A stretch of DNA of 64,000 nucleotides from contig MNCI01022155.1 in the NCBI GenBank assembly GCA_015680685.1, positions 126,187 to 190,186 of the forward strand, given 5' to 3'. A program made the position numbers and the translations under genes. The notes beneath the pieces are model-generated. The model saw only the letters and a program-made list of their open reading frames with translations, was not told the origin of the DNA and searched no databases. Positions 12,010-22,479 of this stretch are shown one piece after another; the first letter of the stretch is position 1, and each line of letters begins with the position of its first letter. This DNA comes from Gnetum montanum. Lineage: Eukaryota; Streptophyta; Gnetopsida; Gnetales; Gnetaceae.

Positions 12010-13920
12010 TGCCTCCATGACTAAATGAAAACTTTCCCTTGAGTAAGCAAGAGGAGGAACAAGTTTCTTACAAAATATTGGGTAGGTATGGGATTATTGA
12101 CTAACATGCAAACATGACTTTGATGGAATAGACAAATTCTAAGTGCTTGAGTTTATAGATTTACAATCTTTTATAAAATTGAGTGTTCATGACAACAAAA
12201 TTGAACACCATGGACAAAGTTGACATCCAACTCCTTTGGCAGTGGAAGAGTGAGTGTGAAGATCCAATGATCATGATTAGTCCTCATCACATGGTGCTAT
12301 TGCTTATCTATTAGTGAATATGGTCTTGCTTCTAGTCCGTGCTTTCCACTATAATCATAATAGAGTCATGGATTAGTGTGTAATGTGTAACATATATCTT
12401 TTAAGTACCTTATCTCATTGGTGGTTACACTTGGCTAGGTTGTGATTATGATGGATTGATTCCTTTAATAGTGTTAGTGTGAAGGTTGAAAAAGGGTGAA
12501 ATGGATAAGCAGTTCATTAAATTCTAAAAAGTTCAAATGTAATGAAATGCTTAAAGAGGGTTTAATAATTCACAACAAATAAAAGAGGATTTCATTGGAA
12601 AAAATGTTGGGAAGATGTGCATAATTCGATGTCATTGATGGGGAACACAAAAGGATTTGATTATGAGAATGTCTAAAGGCAAAGAACTTAACTAACCCAA
12701 CCAAAAGATATGCAAGTGGGTCCTCCTCAAAGCAGGCACATGTCTTTTATTGCCCTTACATAACTTCAAATCAAGGAGTCTATGGCCCTCATGGATGATT
12801 AATGGTTATAGAAGGTTAAGAACAAAAAAATCAAAAGAAACTACCTAAAAATTTTGACACATCAAACCAAAACATCGAATAAGAACATGAAACTAGCAGT
12901 GAGGTGAGACATGTAAAGCACAAATGAATGAGAGAGAGTGGGATGGAGTTCTTGATTAAGTTCACATGAGGTCCCTTGTGAATTTTGTGGTTAAATGACC
13001 TAATAAAACCCATATTTAATCCAAACCAAAACCAAAAAATTTTAGTGACATCACATTGCCATTCTAGACCAATCCACCCCCTTGAGACATAAGAGTGCTC
13101 ACATAGAACAACCATCATTCTTTATTAAAGAAGAAAAGAGAAGTAGGAAGTGAGTAAGGGCCTTAGTTAGAGGCGACCATCAGGCATGGGTAACATGTCT
13201 TTCTAGTCCCATAAGTAGTGCTTATAGCCCATTTATTTTTTTTAAGGGATGTGATTTGAATTCCCATCATTGTTATTATTCTTTTTCTTTTTATGATGGG
13301 AACCACACCATGCAAATACTTATTTAACTTCCTATTATTAGTCGATATGGAATGGTAAGAAATCCATGAAAACACACATGCACCCAAGTAAGTAGAAAGA
13401 CATAAAGAGTACTGAGTCCCTTTGAAGCCACACATTGTTCAAATCTTTCAATCTGTTCTAAATCCAAAAACCAGCAAAGTTACAAGTTCATTAAAGTTTT
13501 ATTAATGGAAAAGNTTATGGACTCATTGCCTATTTCATGAAAAATAAACCATGTCCTAGTTATCCATAACAAAATTCAAAGCTAAAATCTAGACACTAAT
13601 AGTTAAATAATTGGATATCGCATGCCCACATCAATCAAACCACATTGTACCTAGTTGGCAATAAGGCATGTTATTATTAAAGCATAATAAAAAAATCATA
13701 TCCAAATAATGGAAAATACATAAGAAATTATAAAATATTCAAGAAAAATAAAATGTACTAATGATGTTGTAAAATAAAAATTTTTGAAAAATTAAGAACA
13801 TAAAATTAAAAAGGTATAAGATAAAGAAGGTGTAAAATAAAATGTTATGAAAGTAACAGTGTGTAAAACAAAACAATGCAAAACAAAAAGATGAAAAACT
13901 AAGGAGCTACTTATATAGTT
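12010..13920 (-). other. Gypsy A 3' region between pol and LTR
   Basis: About 1.9 kb with no recognised domain. The polypurine tract is at 12,010-12,021 (minus-strand GTCATGGAGGCA next to the LTR). It aligns in patches with the same region of gypsies B (26,500-27,680) and C (33,347-35,340). The base at 13,514 is not determined (n). A short minus-strand frame at 13,163-13,435 has a related frame in B, but the conservation runs past its stop, so I do not call it a gene. Athila elements carry an env-like frame at this place; none is readable here. Confidence 0.6.
13156..13210 (-). other. Conserved 3'-region block, gypsy A copy
   Basis: On the minus strand the block begins ACTAGAAAGACATGTTACCC and runs on through CATGCCTGATGG to TAACTAAGGCCCTT. 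It is almost identical to the block in gypsy B and closely matched in F, while the sequence on both sides has drifted much more. Confidence 0.75.
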
Positions 13921-15165
13921 AGTATGGATGGCCATCTCAGCCACGATTGAGTTGGAAGGAGGAGATCTGAAATTTTGAGCATGGTTGTTCATTGAGGAGG
14001 CATTTGTCACACTGACTTGCTTAGGCTCGTGGAAAGATTTGACTTGTTGTATGTTGACCAGCTGCATCTTGTTTGGGCTCTCAAGTTTGTAGATAAACAT
14101 GGCCCTAGAAGGGAAAGTTTCATAAATTATATAAGGTTTGTCTCACAACATTTGGAACTTACTTCTTTAAGGTATGTATGTGGGGTTCCAATATAGCAAC
14201 TTATCTCCTAGTTGAAATTTGACTTTTCTAATTTTAAGGTCATGGAAATTTTTGTTAAATGCCTTATGTAACTCATTAGATGACAAGGCCACCATTTAGT
14301 TTTTTTCTAACAAGTTGAGATTCATTAGTTTTTCCTTTTGTGCTAGACTTAAGTCAAGGTCAAGATCATAGGATATTGAAAGTGTATGGAGCTTAGATTG
14401 AATAGGAAGTGTTGGTAATTTTCTGTACACTAGATCATAGGGAGAATAGCATATAGAAAGTTTTCATGTTGAGTAGTAGGCCTAGAGGACATTGTTAAGT
14501 TTTTTGTTCTAGTCTTTCCTATATTTGCTAATAGTTCTTATTAGAATTTTTGTGATTTTTCTATTTGTAACCTTAGCTTAACCATTGGCTTAGGGGTGGT
14601 AGGGTGTTGTTAGTTTATGTTCAACCCCCAAGTGTTGCATGAGTTTTTAAAAGGTAGTGTGTATAAAGTGGGTTCCATTGTCAGAAATTAATGCACGTGG
14701 CACACAAAACCTATTTACAAAATTTTTTTGACCGAGCAACAGTAGAAGATGTATAGTCAGTGATAGTTGCTACTTTTGCCCATTTTGTACAATAGTTAAC
14801 AACAACTATGATGTATGCCTTTTCATTTGACATGGGCCTGATGGGACCCATGAAATCAATGCTTTAGATGTTAAAGTGTTCTAGTGGTTGGATCCATTAT
14901 TGAGGTCCCTCCATTCAAGTAGTCATTCCACCATCTTGTTGGTAGCATTCATAAGAGTGGACATATTAGTGAGCATCCCTGAAGATTGTTGGACAATAAT
15001 ACCTTGCCATTAGGATTTTAATGGTCAAGCATTCCCTAGCATAGTGGCCCCCATAAGGCCCTTCATGAGCATCTTGGAGAATGCATGGTTGATTAGCATC
15101 AGGGACATACCAATGAACTAGGCCATTGGTGCACACCTTATAGAGGTGTCTATTGATCTCCATAA
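13921..15165 (-). pseudogene. Gypsy A integrase
   Basis: Minus strand. The N-terminal zinc-binding part reads HEGPYGGHYARECLTIKILM near 15,030-15,100. The core has SIDFMGPI near 14,850 and SDNGTHF near 14,690, so both aspartates survive, but a frameshift lies between them. The catalytic glutamate has become lysine (NGxAKVTNRK near 14,570, GAG to AAG). The C-terminal part reads FIYKLESPNKMQLVNIQQVK near 14,045-14,100, matching the end of B. Several stops are present. It is non-functional. Confidence 0.8.
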
Positions 15166-16720
15166 AGCATTTTACTTGGTGAAGAAACTATTATTTCTTC
15201 TAGTGGTCCAACCCTTGTGGAATCTCTTGGGTGAGAAGATAGGTGAGAATGACATCATACCATTTAGACTCAATGAGAAATTATTTACTTATAGCCCAAC
15301 AAAGATGAGTTCATTGGGAAATAGATTAGATAGTGGACTTTTATCCTCTTTATTATCCCATCATAACCGAGACAAGTCGTTAGCGACCACATTCTCAGTT
15401 CCCTTTCGATCTACCATCGTAAGATCTAGTTCTTGCAAGATCACCAATCATGATATGACATAAAGGCTCACCATTGGCATATTCATCAAGAAGTAGATGG
15501 TGCTATGATTCATGTGCACAAACACTTTGTATCTCAGTACATAATGCCTAAATTTTTCTAGAGCAAATACCACGGCCATTAATTCTTTTTCTGTGGTGGT
15601 GTAGATTAGTTTTGCTTCCACAATGCTTCATCTTATGCATTGGATGTAATATGGACATTTCTTATCATCCAACTACGTAATCATAGCTTCCAAGGTGTAA
15701 TTTTATGCATCCGTCATAACATGAAATGGTCTAGACTAGTTGGGTGCCTGTAGAATTGGAGTTTCTACAAGTTTCTTCTTTAGTTGCTAGAATGTTTTTC
15801 ACATTCCTTGGTCCATATAAATGGAGGATTTTTCTTTGTTAGCTCAACTAATGGTTTTGCGACCTTAGAGAAATTCTCCATGAATTGCTAGTAATAGCTA
15901 GTGTGTCCAAGGAATGACCAAACATCTTTGACATTTTTTGGTTGGTAGGTTATTCCTTAGATGACCTTGATTTTTTAAAGGTTGACCTCAATTCTTGCTT
16001 GTGATATTCTATGCCCCAATACAATGCCCTCCTTGACCACTAGATGACTCTTTTACTAATTAAGCCTAAAGTTTGTTTCAACACATGTTTTTAGTACTTG
16101 CTCAAGGTGGTCTAGGGCTTGCTCAAATGTAGCTCCATAGGTGGAGAATTCATTCATTAAGACTTCCACCACACTATCGATTTGCTATTGAAAAATGCTA
16201 AGGACCAGATTTTGGAATGTAGCAGGGGCATTGCATAGACCAAAAGGCATCTTGTGATGTGCAAAGGTCCCCTAGGAATTTATGAAAGTTATTTTGGCCT
16301 AGTCCTTTGACATGATTTGGATTTGGTTATAGCCACTATAATGGTCCAGAAAACTATAAAAGTAATGCCTTGATATTATGTCTAAAACCTAATCAATGAA
16401 TGGTAATGAAAAATGATCCTTTAATGTTGCCATATTCAATAGTCAAAAATCAATGCAGATCCACCACTTGCCATCTTTCTTTGGCACAATCATGAGTGGA
16501 CTAATGCACTCGCTATCTGGTATGGGATAGATAAACCCCTCCTTGAGGAGTTGTTCAATTTCCTCCTTGATAATTTGATTTAGTTTGGGATTCAATCACT
16601 TTTGTGGTTGCCTCTTTAGCTTCATGGTCAAATTGGTGTAGATACGATGCTAACATATCATAAGATCAATCCCTATCAGTTTGGGATATGACCAAGCAAA
16701 GGCTACTAACCTTTTTTTAG
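15166..16720 (-). pseudogene. Gypsy A reverse transcriptase and RNase H
   Basis: Minus strand. From the N-terminal side: GFIYPIPDSE, MIVPKKDGKWWICIDF, HYSGYNQIQI, MPFGLCNAPATFQ, then the catalytic box, then LGH and the RNase H start RPFHVMTDA. These are the usual reverse-transcriptase blocks of the Athila/Tat branch. The two catalytic aspartates of the MDD box are replaced (MNEFSTYG at about 16,140-16,160, with MNE coded by 16,149-16,157). Frequent TAA/TAG codons interrupt the frame. Gypsy B has lost most of this stretch and gypsy C all of it, so this is the only copy in the family here with reverse transcriptase. Confidence 0.85.
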
Positions 16721-16859
16721 CCACATTTAACAACATTTATTTTTGTTTTGGAGCAAGATTATTACTAGCTTTCCATTTTTTAAGAATACAAACTCTAGGT
16801 TGGGAAGTAGAGTTTTTAATTCAAGGGGATCTTGCTTGAAATTTTTAGGAATTTCCAAC

Positions 16860-17615
16860 TCTCCCTAATTATTAGTATCATTTGCATTATCAGAGAGTTG
16901 ATGATGAACTTGTTCTAGTTCATCCATGCATTCAACATATGCATATGTTAGGTGCTAAGTAGGTTCCATGCAAAGTGTGTTGCCTTTAGGATTTGTGATA
17001 AGCTACTAGGTGTCCTCTTGTTTTATGGCTTCTATGTATAGGCACCTTTGAATATCTACCTTTGGTGCACCTTGCTTGCATGTAGAGATGGATGCTAGTT
17101 TCAATAACTAGAGTTTTTGCACACAATTGCACATTGTATCGCTATATGTGATGCATGGAACTCACTTCTTCTCAATCTTCTCCAATGCATTTTCTTTAGA
17201 TATTTCCAGGGAAAGATCTCTGATGCCCATTCTTGCATCAACGATGCTTAGCCATGCCATTTCCGTGATGATTGGAAAGTCTCCTTTATAGTTCTCCACT
17301 TTGATCACTAGGAAATTAGCAAGATAAGATCACCCATAGATAATGATTACAATGTCTTCCACTAGTTCCAATGGAATAGTGATGGACTGGTTTGCCAATT
17401 TTAATTTGATATTACTCTTCTTGAGAGGTGGCAGTTTCCATGTAGTATACATCTCATGAGAAATTAGGTTAACACTAGAACTTGAATCAAGAAGAGCTTT
17501 ACATGGTTCATTTCCAAAAATTTGCAAATAAATAAGACTCCCAAGATTAGCTAATTTCCTAGGAAGGTTGCCAGCATGGATCCAATCATATATGACATGA
17601 GTCAGCATAGCAATA
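16860..17615 (-). pseudogene. Gypsy A protease and linker
   Basis: The minus-strand frame at 17,330-17,608 contains LLDSSSSVNLIS at 17,459-17,499. Family retropepsins have D-S/T-G at the active site; here the glycine is serine, as in B, whereas C keeps DSG. Downstream are LANQSITIPLELVEDIV and a GRAW-like segment, then an acidic linker (17,230 to 16,860) leading to reverse transcriptase. Confidence 0.8.
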
Positions 17616-19225
17616 TGGATTTGGGATGGGAATTTGTTTAAAGGGGACTTGAAGGAATTTGATGTAGAGGGAGATGGAGAAATAGGGTTGCCAACTGCAT
17701 GTGTATGTGAGGGCTTAGGTAGATTATTGGATCAGAAGAAAGGTATTTTCTTTGATTGAGTATTTGAACCACTTAGTTAATGAACCAATTGTAGATTAAT
17801 GACCCTGGTGGCATTGCATTGCTATGGTTAAGTTGGGAGTTCACCCTACATAGATGGAATAGGTGATAGTTATGTTGAGGGTGGAGGAAGATGTCCAAGA
17901 ATAGGAGTGGATAAGGATAAAAGGTGGTATTCCTTCTTGCATGTGGAGAATGAGTTTGATGATAATTAATAGGGTAGTAGTGAGGGTGGAAAGTGGAAAC
18001 ATGACTGGAAGAGTCATGTGGAGACAAGGGCTATTGAACATAATATCCATATGGATCAGGTTGTCTATAAGGGTATTACAACCTTGGTGGTGCCAATGCC
18101 CATGACGATGATTGTTATCACTATTGCTACTACTTGTATGGTTGTGATGGAGTTCCACTTGGATGATACTATTGTTGATGATGGAACTACCTAGAATTCC
18201 CTTGAGGATAAGGCAATCTTCTAGGTGTTTTCCTTTGTGCTAGTTATGGATTAAAAGCATACATCCTAGACTCTTGTAAGTGTGAAACAATGGGAAAAAA
18301 TTCCTTAGGATGTTCATAATGGTAGATGTCACATCCACCATCATCATCTAATTCAATTCCTACAATTTCTCCTACTACAACAATCTTGCCCTTACCTCTT
18401 TGATTGACACATTTAGCTTCCTTGCATCTCCTGCAATCATGATCACTACCTTGTACTTTGGACTCTTTAGAAATTTTTAGGATAGCTTGGAATTAGCTAT
18501 CCATAAAGTCCCTTAACTAATCAACCTTTGCCAAAATTTTAGAGGTAAATTTTTAAAGTAGCAAGGTTTTTTGATTTACCACCTCATCAGGTCATGATTC
18601 TTCCTCATTGTCATAGAATCAAACCTCCCTGTTGTGAATGGAAGAATCACAGTTGTACTCTTTTACACTTTTTGATTTCCTTAATTTTCTTCCTTTTGCT
18701 ACTTGCTTAATCAACCTTTGGATCTAATGGGCTCTTAATTTTAACAATCTTCCTTAGGCATAGATGCCAAGATTTCTCCTCATTTTTGATCGGAGCCCAT
18801 CTATAATGTGGCGAAGTTGTTCCAGTTGAGAATAACCATGGCCAGGACATCTATGCATTAAGTAATAGTATCAACCCATAGTAGCATCCAAGGGTTCATG
18901 TGTCCCTTGTTTCCATCCCTGGATCTGCTTAAGTTGGACACTTAGGAGTACATCTGATACTTTTCATTGAACAATTCAAGCATTGTACTTCACCATCTAA
19001 TAGATTCTGGTTCTAAGGAGTTGTACCAATTTTTTGCTTCTTTAATGAGTGTCCTGGGGAACAACTTAAGCTTTTGCCACTCATTTTCTATATTTTGCAA
19101 GGCACATGCATCTTTAAAAGCTTGGAGATGATTCTATGTATCTGAGTTATATCCCCCTTTGAACCTAGGGATATTGTTCATGTCTAGCCTCTTGATCTAA
19201 CTATCCTTTACATGCTTTGTGAATT
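17616..19225 (-). pseudogene. Gypsy A gag, truncated at its N-terminus
   Basis: The minus-strand sequence aligns with gag of gypsies B and C, including the helical capsid part near 18,900-19,200, a coiled-coil stretch, and a Pro/His/Tyr-rich C-terminal linker. The knuckle at about 18,297-18,332 is decayed: the second cysteine reads tyrosine and the last reads phenylalanine. The alignment to gypsy C continues up to the bases GAATT (19,221-19,225) and then stops dead at the copia junction. Confidence 0.8.
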
Positions 19226-20589
19226 AGAAGGTGACCTCTAAAACTCCTTATGAATTATGGACTGGTAGAAAACCCTTGGTAGGTTATTTTCATGTCTTTA
19301 GATTGAAATTCTATATTCTAAATGATAAAGATATTGTAAGAAAATTTGATCCTAAAATTGATGAAGGGATTTTCTTAGCATATTCATAGAGTTTTCAATA
19401 AAAGGAAATATAGTACAGAAGAAACTATAAATATTAAAATTGATGATCATGAAGTTACTACTCTAAAACCTAATGATGAAGTTATTTCCATTCAAAAATT
19501 ATCAAATTTCATCAAGCTGAAATTGATAAAAATTTAGAAGTAGATAGTGAACATGAGGAAGAGCAAGAAGATGAACTTGTGGAAATTTCTTCCATTCAAC
19601 CCAAAATGCTTAGACTTAGTAGAAAACACTCTCTCAATGATGTCAATGGACAAGTTTAAGATGGTATTCAGGCAAGAAGCCAAACTAAGGAAATTTATGC
19701 TCATGTAAGATATTTTTCACAACTTGAATCCAAAAACTTCAAAGAAGGAGAAGGAGAAGAAGGATGGATTTTTTCTTTGCAAGATAAACTAATTTAATTT
19801 ATTAGAAATAATGTATGGGATTTAGTACCTAAACCAAACCATAAACTAATCATTGGAACAAAATGGGTATTTAGGAAAAAAATTGATGAAAGTGATAATA
19901 TCATTAAGAATAAAGATAGATTAGTTACCAAAGAATATAATCAACAAGAAGGAATTGATTTTGATGAAACTTTTGGTCTTGTTACTAGACTAGAATCTAT
20001 TAGACTTCTTTTGGCATATGCTAGTATTAAAAATGTCAAAATATATCAAATGGATGTAAAGAGTCCCTTTCTAAATGAGACTATATAAGAATAATTTTAT
20101 GTTAGAAAACCTAAAGGATTTATAGATCCTATCAAACCCAACTATGTTTACAAACTTAAGAAGGATGTCTATGGACTTAAATAACCTCCTAGAGTGTGGT
20201 ATGAAAGACTTTCCCAACATCTTACATCAAATGATTTTGAAATAGGTAAGGCTAATGTCACCTTATTTCTTAAATAGGAAAATAGTGATATGCTTATAGT
20301 TCAAATTTATGTTGATGATATAATCCTTGGTGCCACTAATGAAACTCTTTGTAAGAAATTCTTGATCCTTATGTAATCTGGATTTGAAATGAGCATGATA
20401 GAAGAACTCAAAAACTTTCTTGGATTTTAAATCGATCAAACTATAGATGGAAAATTCATTTGTCAAATAAAATATGTTAAAGATATTTTGCTAAAATTCA
20501 ATTTGGTCGATGTCAACGTAAAAAATACTCCTATGGCTACAAGCTTCAAGCTTACCAAAGATGATCAAGGAAAGCTTGTTGATCATAAC
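19226..20589 (+). pseudogene. Copia 1 integrase end, connector and reverse transcriptase
   Basis: The copia frame resumes after gypsy A with KTPYELWTGRKPLVGYF, the standard integrase C-terminal motif. An acidic connector follows, then reverse transcriptase: NNVWDLVPKP (about 19,808), GTKWVFRKKI, EGIDFDETFG, QMDVKSPFLN and VDDIILGATN. The catalytic YVDD box is intact (20,308-20,319). Stops TAA/TAG occur at positions usually held by glutamine (for example in LKxPPRVWYE). The frame is cut at 20,589 by the solo LTR. Confidence 0.9.
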
Positions 20590-21421
20590 TGATGAGTCAT
20601 GTACTAACATGCTCTGATGTTGGATACCCAATATCAAAGCCTCAATATTGGATACCTGATATCAGAGCCCATGATGCATTATCGGATATCCCATATTGTA
20701 GGGTATATGTTAGCCTATAAATATAGTGCTCAAGCTCATAATTTTCATATCAATTTTTTTCATAAATAGAAAAGCTCTTGTAGTTTGTTTTCTCAAAATT
20801 TAGAATATTTTTTGAGTGCCCCTAGCAAGAGTCTAAGTGTGTATAGATCTTTGTTCAAGCACTAATGTACCTAAGCACAATAGTGTGATGGAAATAGAAA
20901 TGAACCCTTTTGATCATCCTTATAGCATTGAGAATAGATTAATGTTTCCTTGATGCATTTAATATTTATGAAATTTACTTAATTCACTTTAATTAAGCAA
21001 TTAATTTTTAGTTGTTAATGAACACAAGCATGACCACCTTGAGCATACATGTACCACTTGGTAACCTAGTAGGGCTATATGTGTTCAGGATGTGTTTGGG
21101 AAAGTGGGATAGGTACTTGTGTTAGGCTAGCTAGGCAGTAGATGAATTAGATCTTAAATTACTTTACCTTTCATTTTCATTGTATGTGATTAAAATTATA
21201 AAATAAAAAATGATAAAAACCACATACCACAGTTGCACTTAACCATATACTTGTATTTCAGAAGTGGAATTGGGAAGACAATGAACGTTCTCAATGCCCA
21301 CCTCAATTCCTAGAAGAACTAGTGCACTAAAGAACTATAGGTCCATAAAATTCAACTGAATCATACATGAACACATTAGTGATTCATATGGATGGGTGTA
21401 GGGGTACCTCACCACTCATCA
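20590..21421 (+). mobile_element. Solo LTR of the gypsy A/B/C/F family
   Basis: 832 bases beginning TGATGAGTCATG and ending CTCATCA, flanked by ATAAC (20,585-20,589) and AAAAC (21,422-21,426), a 5-base target duplication with one change. It aligns with the LTRs of gypsies A and B in reverse. A TATAAATA box is at 20,716-20,723. The part before it (20,610-20,700) is dense in GATATC/ATATTGG words. The internal region was lost by recombination between the two LTRs. Confidence 0.88.
20716..20723 (+). promoter_or_regulatory. TATA box of the solo LTR
   Basis: TATAAATA, placed as in the other family LTRs, with the U3 word cluster upstream. It marks the U3/R side of the LTR and fixes its orientation as plus. 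Confidence 0.6.
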
Positions 21422-21426
21422 AAAAC

Positions 21427-22105
21427 CTATATAGAGTTATGTTAGGTTGCCTACTTTATTTAACCACTAGTAGACTAGACATAGCATTAAGCATAGGAAT
21501 GTATGGTAAATATCAAGATTCCCCAGAAGAGTCCCATTTAAAAGGAGTTAAGTGTATTTTTCATTATCTAAAAGGTACTTGTAATTGGGACCTTTGGTAT
21601 CCAAAGGATTCCCCACTTGATCTTGCTAGATATTGTGATGCTGATTAGGTAGGATGAATAGATGATTGTCACAATACAAGTGGAAATTGCTTTTTCCTAG
21701 GCAGAAGCCTTATTTCTTGGACAACCAAAAAGTAAACTTCTACAACACTTTCCACATAAAAAACTAAATACATCTCGACTAGGAGTTAATGTGCTCAACT
21801 TTTATGGATGAAATAAATGCTCAAAGACCAAGGGGCACAATCTCAATTTACACCTATCTATTGTGACAACAACAGTGGCATCAACATGACACAAAATGCA
21901 ATTCAACATTCATGCATCAAAGAAATTGATATTCAACATCACTTTATATGAGAACATATTGAACATGGGCACATAAAACTAGAATTTATTAGAATAAAAA
22001 ATCAACTAGTAGATGCTTTTACAAAACCCTTTGGTAAGTGAAGATTGACTACTCTATGTAACAATATGGGAATAGAATCCTATCCTATCAAGTAAGTTTC
22101 CTTAC
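21427..22105 (+). pseudogene. Copia 1 end of reverse transcriptase and RNase H
   Basis: The frame continues with YRVMLGCLLYLTTSRLDIA, then HLKGVKCIFHYLKGT, CDAD, LISWTTKK, CAQLLWMK, IYCDNNSGI and AFTKPFGK, the regular order of a copia RNase H. The glutamate of the usual ALSTAEAEY motif is lost (here the motif has a stop and lysines). Several stops stand at glutamine or glutamate positions. The frame ends near 22,095. Confidence 0.88.
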
Positions 22106-22230
22106 ATTTTTATTTTTTCTTTATTTTTATTTTAAAAAATATTTTTTACCTCTTAAATGAAAAAAAGAAAACATTTTTCTTGTTGCATGTGTTTAGGGGA
22201 AGTTCTACTCCACTCTTTTTGATGTTGTCC

Positions 22231-22479
22231 AAAAAGGGGGAGAAATTGGTATATTGGTACTATTAATAATTGTGATGTGATATGGGTATGGTGATTGTGA
22301 AGCAAGGATGTGAAATGACTTAAATGATGTGATTCATGGAATATAATGCACTACTAGGATCTATTGTATATATTTTAAACTAGTGTCATGAACAATAATG
22401 AAAATATATGACTTAATGATTTCTAGGAGACTACTAACCCATTTTCTTAAGTTTTGGACATTACCAAAAAAGGGGAGAT
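22231..22479 (+). promoter_or_regulatory. Two polypurine tracts of copia 1
   Basis: AAAAAGGGGGAGAAA at 22,231-22,245 and CAAAAAAGGGGAGAT at 22,465-22,479. The second abuts the 3' LTR and is the normal primer for plus-strand DNA synthesis. The first is about 235 bases upstream. Copia 2 has the same pair in the same order. Confidence 0.7.

Larger units (their letters stand above)
11137..19225 (-). mobile_element. Gypsy A (Athila/Tat-like), lacks its 5' LTR
   Basis: On the minus strand from right to left: gag, protease, linker, reverse transcriptase/RNase H, integrase, long 3' region, polypurine tract, 3' LTR. The right end stops inside gag at 19,225, so the 5' LTR, primer site and gag start are missing. 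Even so, both ends are flanked by AGAAGG (11,131-11,136 and 19,226-19,231) and the copia frame continues across. Catalytic residues are lost in protease, reverse transcriptase and integrase. The family is shared with gypsies B, C and F. Confidence 0.85.

Noticed and set aside
13163-13435. Small conserved gene after gypsy pol (frame ending KTCYPCLMVASN, with a relative in B at 27,000-27,221)
   Set aside because: Conservation continues past the stop, the frame is lost in C, and in F only the end of it exists in three short copies. A nucleic-acid element explains it better.
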